Origin: Haliotis asinina
Taxonomy: Eukaryota > Mollusca > Gastropoda > Lepetellida > Haliotidae
DNA length: 64,000 nucleotides
Assembly (NCBI RefSeq): GCF_037392515.1
Contig: NC_090281.1
Coordinates: 52,120,753-52,184,752 of the forward strand
Direction: 5' to 3'
The notes beneath the pieces were generated by a model. It was not told where the DNA came from. It saw only the letters and a program-made list of their open reading frames with translations, and did not search any database. The position numbers and the translations under genes were made by a program. Below, one piece after another: positions 1 to 12,008 of this stretch (positions within the stretch are counted from its first letter, which is position 1; every line of letters begins with the position of its first letter).

Positions 1-41
1 CACTCTGGTTCCCTGATTCACCACCAGGTGGAGGGTCAAAC

Positions 42-112
42 ACTCGGAACGTCTCGGGTGATTCGAGTCGTCGAGTAATGAAGGTATTGGAATCAACCGA
101 GATGTTCCGAGT
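42..112 (-). promoter_or_regulatory. Stem-loop in the 3' UTR of the LURAP1/FAM89-like gene
   Basis: Positions 42-57 (ACTCGGAACGTCTCGG) and 97-112 (CCGAGATGTTCCGAGT) are inverted repeats with one mismatch that can form a wobble pair. They would make a 16-bp stem with a 39-nt loop in the transcript, about 65 nt after the stop codon. A role in RNA stability or protein binding is only a guess. Confidence 0.4.
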
Positions 113-176
113 GGGATCAAACATGGAGGAAACAACTTTCTGGCAGTCTAAAATGTCTGTATGATCACATTGTCAT

Positions 177-626
177 TTATACTCTTATTTCAACATCACA
201 GGAGGGCTCGTGAATACCAGAGTCAAATGAGTTCTGCTCACTGTGACAGATGAAAGAACTGCCATTCATTAAACACTGAGAGTCCAACTTTTTGCTCTTT
301 TCGAATAGATTGCTGTTGTTGCACACATTGTTGAGATTGATCTGTTGCCTTGACGACGTGCATCGTGGGGGGTAATCATTGTCCGTATTGGAGTTTCTTT
401 CGAGAGAGAGGTTAGAGGGTGAGGGATATTTCGTGGGCACATCACTGTCCGATTCGTACATTTCCGTCTCCGAGACCGACCAATCACTTCCTTCCATATC
501 ACATGAGCTAGTTTGAAGATCGCTTTTGCTATAGTAATACTTTCTCTGCCATTTCAGATCTTCGATCGTTTCGTTCAGTGTAAGGAGCTGCTTCATCAGC
601 GACAGGTCCTGGTCCATAAGCGACGC
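177..626 (-). other. Exon 2 (last coding exon) of the LURAP1/FAM89-like gene
   Basis: This 450-bp exon opens directly after a TTTCACAG acceptor and stays open to a TAA at 179-177. It carries most of the leucine repeat, then a Ser/Asp-rich linker (SDWSVSETEMYESDSD) and a Ser/Asn-rich tail. An ATG four codons into the exon could be mistaken for a protein start, but it lies inside the conserved helix, so it is internal. Confidence 0.82.
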
Positions 627-3600
627 CTGTGAAACAAAGAGGTATATTAGAACTAAGTGACATTAGAGGTGAAACACATGTCAGACAATAATGCTTATTC
701 AATCCTTGTTAGTCATAATAAGTATCGTAAATATGTGTTCCATAATAGGTGCAACAATAATATTTCCACTCAACGAAACTTAATATTGGATTCGCATATG
801 ATTGACGATCTCTTAGTCAGTATGTTTAAGCCTGAATGAATTTCATGTCCGTGCAGGTTGTTGACATCAATCAATTTCTTCGAAAAACACGTCACTCGTC
901 GCTATCAACAAATTAGAACTGAATTCCCCTGTAGTCCAGCTCAGTATTGACAGAAATGAGTCACCATCAGCACAATGTCTCTCGCACAATCCACCCGTCC
1001 ATACGTCTATATAAATTGCCTTTTCGACACATCAACTTAGCTTTTGAGATAAGATTTAACAAGCCGTACCTTCCATTTCACTTTATAAAAGCGCAACAGC
1101 ACGACCTAAGAACGGGCAACTCGTCGATGGAGGTGTCTATAAATCTCTGTCCTTTAATGTAAGAACCCTTCAGTTAATCCCGTGTAGTATCGCATAGAAG
1201 TTAGATCCTTTTAACTAAACAGGATAAGCTATATAAGGGAAGTTTATCTTATTGGCAAGGACTAGAGAGCCAGGTTCGTGCTTTTCTCGGCCACTGGGCA
1301 CTTGGAATAGGATTGAAAGATTATGATTTTCCAGTGACACATTTATAGTCTATCCAAGTAATAGTGCTTTTCTTGAAACCACGGTTTACCAACATGTCAT
1401 GGCTCTTCTTGAGAACCATCCTTAGCTCATGTATACAATTCATGCTAAACAGGAGCAAATGTGACGGGCTTTACTCGCTTTTAACAATAGTACAGCAGTG
1501 CGTACCATGAGTTCGGTCCACATGTTGTAGTATCCATGTGAGGAACAGAACCCATGACAAGCTTGTCCTCAATACTGTGCTACCTAACCACCCCTGACCA
1601 CTGTCTGTGACATAGTGGTCTGCTTGAGGACGGCCATGTTGACATGTCCTCAGATCAAGTGTTCATTGTGTCTTAAGGTCTAAGAATATCCTTCATGTTT
1701 GGATAAATAAGTACCGCTCCTTCGCCCAGTTAACATGGTTTCCAAGCATTTCATCCAGCACTTCAGTTATACTCCGACATTACATAGCAGAAACAGGACA
1801 ATGAAGCAATTCTCCGAAATTGCAGTGCCCCGAAGTAAGGATTAAGAATTCCACGTATGAATAACGCATTATCTATCAACCCGGGTGCTTTCTACGTACA
1901 ACTACCAATATTTAGTATCACCTGCGGCAAATTTCGCTCAGGTGTACACAGATGCTTTCTTTCATGTAAGAAATAAAATTCTGAACATCAGTCAAGCAAG
2001 AACGCCTACTGTGTCCTCCCGAGTCGTTATCTATACCAATGGATACAACGTACGTGACCATTTCACGGTTCCTTCAAATCACAATACATTTAAAGGAATT
2101 TCAGAAGCGTCTCATTTGACATAGCACTGGATATGAAAGCAGAGTTGTCACCCCCATGGTTTGTGCACATACACAGATCGCCTTGCAGTGATGGCCTTGG
2201 TGCTCACAGCACCGGGTGTTTAATGTACAGTGAAGAGATCGGAATCATCATTTACCCGTTTAACCCCATGCGTAGGGCGCATATTACATCAATTTAAATA
2301 CTATCAAGTAATCGGTGCAGAAAGATCCAGCACACAAGACGTCATTGTCTGGTGGACTGTCTACCATATATAATTACACATTCCCTAGATAGTTGAATTT
2401 GATATGCATCAGAGAATCTCGCAATGTAAGTTCTGAGGGTATCTGAGAATGTGCTGACGGTGTAGTTTTTTCTGAAGTGTAGAGAGTCGGCGATATCAAA
2501 GACGTATAACCGACGTAGTGCGGCACATTCGGCAGTGAGGGGAGTGTTGGCACGTGACCTCGTGGGCTGTATTTTTGGAGGGAATGTTTAATGTGAAGGG
2601 CCCACGTGGAGTTCACGGCAATGACGAGCGTCTTTGCGTCGGTTTCGATGGCATCTTGATCTCTCGGAACATAGCTCTTACTCTATCTTATCTTTCCTTG
2701 ATTAAACCCCTAGTGAGGAAAGCTGGTTTATATTAAGAAACATTCCATGTAACCGATGACACCATTTATCAAATCATTTTAAGAAGTCTTTACAGAAGAG
2801 ATTATTTTGCATTAGATATATCCTAGTTTTCGTGGTATTGCTGGCCGGTATCTGGCTTTCTGCAGCAGTTGATAGCGTAGTGATAAACAGAAAATTATAA
2901 CATACCAATCACTCCACGATGTCTTACGGGGCACCGATAAATTTGAATTCACAAATATCTCAGATAAAGGAGCCAAAATTATATTTTAACATTCCGAGGC
3001 GTACCAACAGGTAGCCGATTGAAGCACCCTTTTGACGCTGTAACACCCCAACGTCACGAACGCTATAAATATCTTCAAGGGGAACTTGTTTTATCATATA
3101 CTTTAATTGATGATTCATATACTCGTTACCATATTGTCTATATTACCAACGTTGTTACTGGGACATGACTCAATCTTAAGATCACGTCGCCCGCGCCCGG
3201 AACATCATATTGATTACACGAAACTCGTGATCCTGTGACCAGCTTGTGACGGATACCGCTTTAACAGAACTATACAAGCGTTATTTCTATTTAAAGTCTT
3301 AAACATGCACGTTGAGTGCCCACTATAGACACCCATGTCGAACACATATCAAATATCTGCATAACTTGACCTGCCCATTCACTGATTCTCTCTACAGCGC
3401 GTGTCAAGTGCGTTCAAGATGGCGAGCAGCGGTGCAAATGACGTTAGTACCACTCCACCGCGGTCGCTGTTTACACGACGACGGCACCGACAAACATACG
3501 ACAAGAATGAGAGGTAAATGGGAGGGTCAAGCGCATATATCATATTACATAACATCCATTAGCCGCACCAGGACGCGTGAAGAACGGATTGGGGAAGGAA

Positions 3601-6600
3601 AATAACGTTGGGTTGAACTTAGGAGGTGTGTCTCTGAGAATAAGTGAAAACCTGTCGAGTGTTGATCGTGAGATTTATTGTGTCAGTGACTCATAGCTTG
3701 TTAGAGGGTTTTACCTGTAGTGATATTGCAGTTTGTTGCGGTTTGAGTGGCAGGCTATCCAATGTTTCCTTGAAACCCCTTGAAACTGTCAAGCAGTGGT
3801 GCAGATGACGGATAAAGTAACAAACCGCTATTTGCTTAGCCAAGTAATGTTGAACGTATCCATGGCTGATATTTGTGTAACCAATCCATCTGATAAGAAA
3901 GTAGTTTCAAAATACCGAAAATTACTTAAGAACAGCGTGGTGGTGCGTTGAATAGAACAAACATTGACGATATATAGAAACGCGATTTGTGTTACAGTCT
4001 TCAGATGGACTCCATTGGCCGGTTGGCGCAATAAAAAGAATTGGTAAGGAATTCATAACTTTCAACAATTAAGTTGAAAATCAATTTTTATAACAAATGT
4101 GTCGTCTTAGGCGACTGAATAAATGATATTATTCGTTTGTAATAATTATTCATAGTAGTTAGTCTGGGGACTTCGTGTCTGAGTGATCCACAGAACCAGT
4201 CTTGTTTAATTTGATCAAAATAGTCCTTAGTCATCGGACTTTATGGCAGACTGGATGTCTGGATTTTCAAGATGAAATAAAGTAAACTGTAAACCACTGC
4301 ATTAAATCTGCCTCGTGTCGCTAAATTTATGACAGGGAAATAAACATGGCTATTTACTACAAAGTAAGCAACAAAAAATGGATTAAGAGGGACAGCACCT
4401 AGACCAAGACTGTCGCCATGTTCACTCTAGCACTGTACCCCGTGTTGCCCTCGCGAGATTACCTCGAGACTTACAAATGACCAGAGCCACAGTTAAAGAG
4501 AAACGTTGGAGCAATAAATGTCATAAACTGGACAGGTCACAGTGTCTACGACCATCTCTGTAGGTGGTCAAGCAATGACCATGCAGTTAAATATATCACA
4601 TGCTTAAAACAAAGTGCTGAGTCAGCTAAAACATTGATGTACATGTATGGCATTAATATGCATGTTGAATTCGACTTACAACATTCATGTTTTGGGTTTA
4701 TATGAAGCATGGGTTAAATATTTCACTACAATTCGTATTTTAACGATAGTGTGGTTGGAATATGGGATTGGAGAGTTTACTCATGAATATGATCCTCTTA
4801 ACTGTAGACATTTCACTGCACTATCACTGGCTGAACCTACTCATATTGCTGATGTGGTATAAAGCAACATTCACTCATCCATTCATTAGCTTTATCGAAG
4901 TCCTGCGCATGCTAAAAACACGTGCGTGGGGTAAGTTATGATAACTCCCATGTGGAGAGAACCACGAGCACATGTTCCGCATCAACATGTAGTCAAGTTT
5001 CTCTTAGTTATCTCCCAAATCTCACAGAACACACAGATCCCAGGCACTGCCTCAGTCGTACAGCCCGGGCCACGGCCTTGACAGACCACAGGCAATGGCG
5101 ACCACTCTCTGGCCAGATGCGTCCTGCAGGTGATGTAGGGGCAAGGTACCTGGTACCGCTGTTTACATGGGATTCCTGTCTGCAGTGAAGTGCAGACTCT
5201 TCTTCTTGACTGGCATTTCATTAGATGTGTATATCATCCGACACGTGCAGAGTGAATACACAGCAGGAGCGAGCATTTTGTTCCGAACATTCTTTCTGGG
5301 TCACGCTGTAAGAATGCCATGTTGTTACACTCATATGGTTTAGAAATGAAAAACATGAAGATACTTCGGGTCTATTTCTCATACCATCATCACCGTGGTC
5401 TTAGACTTGAGTTGAATCTGAAGCATTTGTCCTGTGCTATCATTTTAATATCTGATCAATTTTCACCTGCGAATTAGCATGTGGGCGTGATTTATAATAC
5501 GCCATTGTTTACTATGGAATGAATCTCTGTAGGTTTCTCAGCCCCAGTGTAGGGCGGGTACAGACAAGAGGACAGGTTAATGGGCAACCCTGTCAGTAAC
5601 CCAGGGCAATATATCACACTCGTGTCAGTGAATATTATCCAGAGTGCGGCAACAGAAGCCAAACGCTACACCGAAACACCAACATACCTGTCCTTAGCAG
5701 TTTTAAACCTTTAACAACGAGCACAATCAAGTTGTCATGTGTTTTTTTTCATGTGCACATTTCACTGCTCTTTTTAATTCATTTTTACCTTTTAAAAGAC
5801 ACTATAATGACCCCTTACAGCAATTCCGTTTTGTTTTGGGTGTTCAAATCCACGTTATTTCAACCCAGTCGATTGTGAAAGATTTGTATTTGTTTAGTTT
5901 TGAAAGAAGTGACTAATATCTTGAGAATTTTAGCGGACAGATTTCGATTAATAACAGACGCTCTGTTTCTACGTGATCCCTATATCGCCATAACACCCTA
6001 ACGCTACATGTCCCTATCTGTCCGCAGCACTAACGTTTCCAAACATAACCTCTCCGGTGCCCTCCATATTTTATTTCTAGAGTGCGACTGTAATGCCATG
6101 CAAACAGGGTGTCTCTTTAAGGAGTTACGGGATTCGATGGACTTCAAACAACATCGATTCAAAAACTTGAACATTTATGGCACGGGGGTCGTGCGGACGC
6201 CCCGGGCTTAATGGCCGATCGGAGAAAGGGGTTGACATTCTTGGGGAATTGGTGGCGGTACATAGTTTGTCACTGTCCACTGCTGGCTCAGTTTAATCGC
6301 CACCGGAACTATGTGACACTGGGGTATACCTGACCACTGACAAGGGTCACTCTGCCGTGAAATTGACATCGGAAGCTTTTCACGTAGTTGGTATTTATTT
6401 TCTCATAAAAATATTCGTCAGGTAAGTATCACATTATGATAGGAATCGTCACGTGATATGCTTCATAATTTTCACGTGTGTACGTCAATGTGAAATGTGA
6501 TACACTTCTCATTGGCTGACGAATGGTTGCCCACAGTAGCTAAAACGCAGTTATACCTATACGCTATTGTTGATAGCATCAGTATGACGAGGAATACACG

Positions 6601-9600
6601 TTTTCTATTATGTTATAAATAGACTTGAGTAACAGCGTGTAAGCTTTTGACAAAATGGTACTAGTCAACATTGTACGCACGTGTTCAGGTTTTTCTTGAA
6701 CTTTCAAGCGTTGCCAACGTAACATCAAAACAAATATATTAACTTACTGATTTAGAAACATTGCTATCACATGAACCCAACTAGTTTCACAAGCCGGATG
6801 CATTTTACAAGGCTAAGCGAAAACGTATAATATAAGTCTTTATTTTCGAAGCAGCAGGACACTTCGTGTGTATTCTTACAAAATTATGATCCTTGGAAGG
6901 AAGTAGTGGTAGGTTTAACCACGACCATCTCATTTCGTCCCGCCCACACCGTGCACTGGTCAAACACTACAAGCTCACAAAAAATAAGCCAGGGACTAGC
7001 GAACGTGTCTAGGCGATGGGAACGGTGTTTGTCTGTATCTCTCACCCTCAGAGCAGACAAGGGGTTAGGAGACGCTTTGGTTGAAATGTCATAAATGTTG
7101 AATGGGACTTGATAGTTGGAATCAATAACATGAAAGAAGAAGATATTTGAACTGAAAAAGCTTAACTTCCACCTTTTGTTTCCAGGTTAAAAAACAATCT
7201 TCCTCATTCTTTCGCATGAAAGCCCGACCCAATTCCGATTTTTGAAAGTTTTCTTGTAAAACACCCACAGCTGCCAGGCAGGTCCCATGTTCCCTTATTG
7301 TAAATACACATACGCTAGGGTCAATGACTCTGGTGTTAATATGTGTCTATATCAATCAATCATGTTATATACAACAATAGTGACATGCAAGTCTACCAGG
7401 AATTAACTCCTCAATGTAACAATGTTACTTAACAATACTCAACAGGGATCTAAGAATAGCAACATTGTGTCAACGGCTGATTTGTTACCAATAAATCAAA
7501 ATTAGGATTCTATATTATTTCATAAGCTGTCAAGACTCGGCAGTCGGTAGGTTGTTATTGCATAACTAACACGACGATAACATGTCAATACATCGTGAAA
7601 TGTACAACCCGATTCCATGAGAAGGGTCTCTATCCCAAACCATGGACAACATTGCATAAGAAACAGTTGAGAGTGAGCAATAGGTGTTCGTTACAAACGA
7701 TCTGTAACTAATACTATCCACGTGTATGTCTGTATAGGTAGCTGAGGTAGTGTGTCACTGTATGTGTATGCGTTAAGTAGAGCGAAAGCATAGCTATGCT
7801 GACTCATGCGATCACGTTACCTTCAACAGCGCTTCGATGTTCTCAGTGCAGAACTAAAATATTTGAAAAATCCCTCGTTACGTCGTGTTATTAAAGACCC
7901 AATACGATATTACCTCAAAAACAAAACACTGTTACGTCATTTGAACTCATTATTTCTGAGCTATGAAAATTGAAAAAACGTTTTTTTAAACCGGTGTATT
8001 AACCATGTAAAATCAGTACATAATATCAGTCAATATCTGTCATAACATGAAAATAGCACGTTCTCTCTATTCCAGTCTTATTAACACTGTTGTGACGCTG
8101 CAATGTACACTGCAACCGGAATTAGAAAGTCGACCAAGGTCTTCGCACAATAGTGCAATGTTCGAAACACAAAGGACAATCAAGAAATCCTTAGTACTAT
8201 ATTTAAGAAAATGACCTAAATGATGAAAATAACAGGCCTGGGGAGTAATTCCTAAGATTGCCATCGACAGCAAAGCTTGCACCGCTAGCACATTGTTTGC
8301 AGGAGAAGAGACTTGACATGCTCTCTACCTGGGAACATATTTGCCCCGAGTCGCTTCCGTGCAGGCATGTAGCCAGCCCCATCTCTCATCGACCGGTCTC
8401 TTTCAAAACACTAGCGGTTCGTCTTAGCCCCCGGCGCGTTATCTAACAATGCCAAGGCGTGTATATAAAATAATAATGGTTTGAGGACTTATTTCTAAAT
8501 AGCAGCTTTGTACCTTGTGATGTAATGTGATGTAAACTGTAGGGTCTTTTTTTGTTACAGTAGCTCTGTCGTGACAAAGGAAATTACGTGTTTGTTGATG
8601 GAAACTTTAAAGTGAGGTACTAGTGCGAGACTGATGCTGATACAAAGCTAGGCATTAGGGCACTGTTGTCCGAGGTGAGCTCCCTCCTGACCCTCCCCAT
8701 CCCCAACCTCACCAGAATGAAAACATTTTACTAAGAACATCGCAAAGGTGGATCTCAAAAACATGTCTTCACTCGCTTAAGACTTCTCTTTCGATTGCCT
8801 TGAATCAATGAGGGGAATATTCGTTAATAACTTCCCAGGTGTGGGATAATGTGGTTATGTGAGATAACGGCTTCGTCTGGGACGACCAGAGCTGCTATAG
8901 TCGTGAGTCATCTACTCTATACATTGACTTCATCGACACACATATTGTTATCTCTGACCACGTGATCAAAACAAAGGCTGAAGATGTCATTTCTACACGT
9001 AACACTCAGGTAAATGTGGAAATATGCACGTACATACCCCGTCGCTATCTCAGAATAAACACGCCTGTTATTAATTGCAATACGTGTTATCTCGTGTTAA
9101 AAACTGGTCGTATATTTTAATGGAACAAAATCCAATCACCTGCAAACAGCGCTTATACGTAGATTTCGTTTTAAAGGCATTAATATGTCAACAAGGTAAC
9201 ATCATGCATGGAAATGCATTGGTAATGTATGAGAGAGGAGATAAGAGAAGTTTAATAAAACAATCCAAATTAAGTCTTTCATCATACTAAAACAGATTCA
9301 CATGCGGCTACGCAAATTTGTTTATTGAAAAAATAACGCGATCGGCCGCCAAACTGCAATTAGCCATGATTTGGCGACTCCAATTAACACCATCTTAAAG
9401 TATAGAGTAGACAGGACTCACAGTAACCAGCTGTCTCAGACCAGGCGTGAATCTACAACCTCCAATTAACTGCACATACATCCTCCATCAAACAACTCAC
9501 TTCTAACCTAGTCATTGTGCCACTGCATTACTCAAATGTAATGTAACCCCAAAGTAATTAGCTTTGGTTGCAATAAACTGCAACAGATGGCCAATATAGG

Positions 9601-11057
9601 TTGCAGTGACTTCTCGTGTTGAGCACCTATTCAGAGAAGTTGGGGAGGATTATGTTTGGCGGTAGAGCTCGCGCCTCTCAAATTGTTCTTTGCAGTATCT
9701 GACGTGTATTTAAATGTCATAAGGGACCCCAGACCAACATATTCTTTTTATACCATAAAACACATAATTCGAATACCAATCGAATGCAGAATTATGTACA
9801 AATGTGACATTATCCATTGATTATTTCCCGAACGACCGTCTGTAAACACATTCCTAGAACAGTCATGCCTGAAACTGCCACTATTGGACCGAACGCCGCC
9901 AGAGTTTGAATAACTTACAGAAAGGGGCGCAATTTGAATTTCTGCAATCTGAGTCTGATATTTGTTGTACTGTTTGTGTATCCCGAGGATGTTTATATAA
10001 CCCATATCGTCCAATAATATGTGGAATATCATACTCATACACTGCAAATACATTTCACTCGTAGCGCGAAAGTGGGGTGCCATGGAGCATGTCAATAACC
10101 TGGCCTAGGGGGCCAATCCTGTGTGAAATTACCCCATGTGCTTAGCGGAGGAACAGGATAATCAGTGTGGGTCATTACATTGTGACAGGGGAAGTGGGAG
10201 CTCCCTGAGTAGTCAGTTCCTACAGTAGGTCTTTTTTCGTACTGTAAGTATTTCCTCTGCCACTTCTACAAGCCGCCGTCATATTAACTGGGGGCACGAC
10301 ATATTGCCTAGTTACGCCACACCGGTTCAGTCTGGCACGTGCGCAGCTGTTGGAATTAGCTCCAATTGTTGGAGATTGTGTGACGGTGTCCTTTTCTGTT
10401 GTCATGGTTATCCATTAACACAATAGATGTTAATAGAGCGACACTGATCAATGTTAATCGTATATCATATATTCGACATCTACACAGATCGGAAGTCAGT
10501 GACATCAGTTGTAATAGCGTACAAAGAGACATGTCAGTGCCGGACAATGTCAAGCACCCCTTCACGACGATAAAATAACTCTCTTCACTAGAAATGAAAA
10601 ACCCAACTCTCTTTCCTACAAAGTTTTAAGCACATTGGTTCATAATCTTCAACAATAAAATCTATTGTCTTGAAACACATATTTCCATTTCTTACAAAAT
10701 AGCTAAAATGGACTAATGAATCTATTCAGTGCATCACGTTTACAATTAGCGTATTGAACTGTAAAATAATAGTGAACTGTTAGTGAGAGGAAAGTGAAAT
10801 AAGTTCCTTACCATTTCGGCTCTAAGTGTCTCCATGGCCTTGTCGATGGAGTTCTTCTGCCTCCCGTTGCCATTGGCATCGGTCGTCGTGGAGGGGGTCT
10901 TGTCCCACTTCTCCTTCATAGCTTCTGCTGTCTCTACCCGAGACTTGTAGAATTGTCTGCAAGCGTTCGACAGTTCTATTGATGCTGTGTACTTGTCAAA
11001 ACCATCCTCACTCGGGACTTGTAGCATTGCCTTCGTATCCAGTGCAGTGACAGGCAT
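177..11057 (-). CDS. LURAP1/FAM89-family leucine-rich adaptor protein (two coding exons)
   Basis: The coding sequence joins 11057-10812 (82 codons) to 626-177 (149 codons plus TAA), giving 231 aa. Exon 1 ends GAA-ATG followed by GTAAGG. Exon 2 follows a pyrimidine tract ending TTTCACAG and begins GCG-TCG-CTT-ATG, so the junction is phase 0. The start chosen is the first ATG after an in-frame TAA and has A at -3. Residues about 70-108 form a leucine-rich heptad-like helix across the junction (METLRAEM then ASLMDQDLSLMKQLLTLNE, then TIEDLKW). This matches the core of LURAP1 (LVTLNEGIEAVRW) and FAM89. In vertebrates LURAP1/LRAP35a and FAM89B/LRAP25 are cytoplasmic adaptors that bind MRCK kinases and steer actomyosin or LIMK activity; the same role here is inferred. 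The rest is acidic, Ser/Asn-rich and probably disordered. Residues 217-224 read DSGIHEPS, resembling a beta-TrCP phosphodegron. The 3' UTR runs off the left edge. Confidence 0.82.
3395..3512 (+). CDS. Candidate exon with a start codon, unknown gene
   Basis: A pyrimidine-rich acceptor (TTCTCTCTACAG) is followed by an ATG in good Kozak context (AAGATGG at 3419) and 31 codons ending GAGAG before a GTAAAT donor. The peptide begins MASSGANDVSTTPPRSLF and continues with an Arg-rich stretch (TRRRHRQTYDKNE). The piece is more GC-rich than its surroundings. It lies on the strand opposite the LURAP1/FAM89-like gene, inside its intron. I recognise no family, and chance occurrence is quite possible. Confidence 0.2.
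5026..5179 (-). CDS. Candidate cysteine-rich exon, unknown gene
   Basis: On the minus strand an acceptor (CTTCACTGCAG) precedes 154 bp of open frame, which ends before a good donor (GTGAGA). The 51 codons contain six cysteines spaced C-x7-C-x4-C-x13-C-x6-C-x8-C, in motifs such as GIPCKQRY, VPCPYITC, GRGPGC and VPGICVF. The segment is clearly GC-richer than its flanks. The pattern suggests a small disulfide-bonded extracellular module, but I cannot name it. It could be an isolated exon of a gene nested in the large intron, or coincidence. Confidence 0.25.
10812..11057 (-). other. Exon 1 of the LURAP1/FAM89-like gene
   Basis: This exon encodes 82 residues from MPVTALDTKA to METLRAEM and ends at a strong GTAAGG donor. 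It contains an amphipathic stretch (residues 24-50, YTASIELSNACRQFYKSRVE and following) resembling the N-terminal helix of FAM89 proteins. A Thr/Asn/Gly-rich linker (TPSTTTDANGNGRQKN) precedes the leucine repeat. A TTG three codons upstream of the ATG is in frame, but there is no reason to prefer it. Confidence 0.8.
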
Positions 11058-11324
11058 CTTCACCAATTGTACAGTTCTTTAGTAAAATAGTCACAGTTCG
11101 TAAAGCGCCTTAGAAATATAATCAATCACACACGTGCAACAGTTATATGGTCTCTCCTCTGATAATTTCTCACATGGGCACGGCTATATCCAAGTCGTAT
11201 ATACGAATGATCATTTGTGCCTCACAAGAAAAGACGTTTCACGAGTCTATCAAGTTACATCCGTGCTCGTCAACAACGTGTGTGCTACTATAGCCAGCAT
11301 GTGTTGCGCTGTGAACTCATAGTG

Positions 11325-11410
11325 AGCTCTTTCCACGGTACTTGGCGCTGATTGGTTGGCGGCGCGCGGTTTGTCGAGGGGCGGAGCTTAGTAAGTTTTG
11401 ACAGGTGAAC
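11325..11410 (-). promoter_or_regulatory. Probable CCAAT/GC-box promoter of the LURAP1/FAM89-like gene
   Basis: This is a GC-rich island in AT-rich surroundings, about 270-350 bp upstream of the start codon. Read on the minus strand it holds a GC box (GCTCCGCCCC) and then an NF-Y type CCAATCAG box, in the usual order for a TATA-less housekeeping promoter. I see no clear TATA box. On the plus strand a donor-like CTGCAG|GTGAAG follows at about 11438-11449, so the promoter may also fire in the other direction. Confidence 0.5.
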
Positions 11411-11901
11411 AACAAGGGTGGTTGTTGCGTTCCCAGCTGCAGGTGAAGAGCTTCCAAGAGACTTAATTAACTTGCAACAGTTGCTCGGACGTGATCACAA
11501 CGTATATGCTTTCATTACAGTGATTTCCGCGACAAACTCTAATTTCTGTGCCATATTTTGTTGTTCGGGTTGTGACATGCCTCATATCTGGCATCCAAAC
11601 TGTCTTGGCTGTATGATCGTGGGTGCGGAGGTTTATGAGAGTCATTACATATTCTTTGTGGGGATTTGTGTTGATTCTTACCATGAATACATGTTTATCG
11701 CTTGAAAAAATTCCTGACATTTAAGGAATGGGTTTTTAGGGGGAGTGGACATTTATTCATGTAACTGGTACTACAGGACAAAATCGGTCCAGCCTCTGAC
11801 AAAACATTTTACACAAGCATGTTATCATTACCACATTTCCACCTGGAATAGGTAATTCCGCGATTTAACACAACTTGAATCCGCAACTTACAGCAAGCAG
11901 T
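11411..11901. other. No gene recognised
   Basis: This is the sequence upstream of the LURAP1/FAM89-like promoter. Small overlapping ORFs exist on both strands, but none has family resemblance or clear splice signals beyond the donor-like site near 11443. Confidence 0.5.
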
Positions 11902-12008
11902 AACAGCGGTATATTGGATTTCCTAATTCACTATCATTTTAACAGTGGTATATTGGATTTCCTAATTCACTATCATTTTAACAGTGGTATATTGGATTTC
12001 CTAATTCA
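11902..12008 (+). repeat. 39-bp tandem repeat, 2.7 copies
   Basis: Units start at 11902, 11941 and 11980, each reading AACAG(C/T)GGTATATTGGAT and onward to CTATCATTTT. The third unit is cut short after CCTAATTCA. Units are almost identical, so the expansion is recent. Confidence 0.9.

Larger units (their letters stand above)
627..10811 (-). other. 10.2 kb intron of the LURAP1/FAM89-like gene
   Basis: The donor is GTAAGG at 10811 and the acceptor is TTTCACAG ending at 627. The intron is AT-rich, with short scattered ORFs that have no family resemblance. Apart from two weak exon candidates (3395-3512 + and 5179-5026 -), I recognise no gene or structured repeat in it. Confidence 0.75.
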
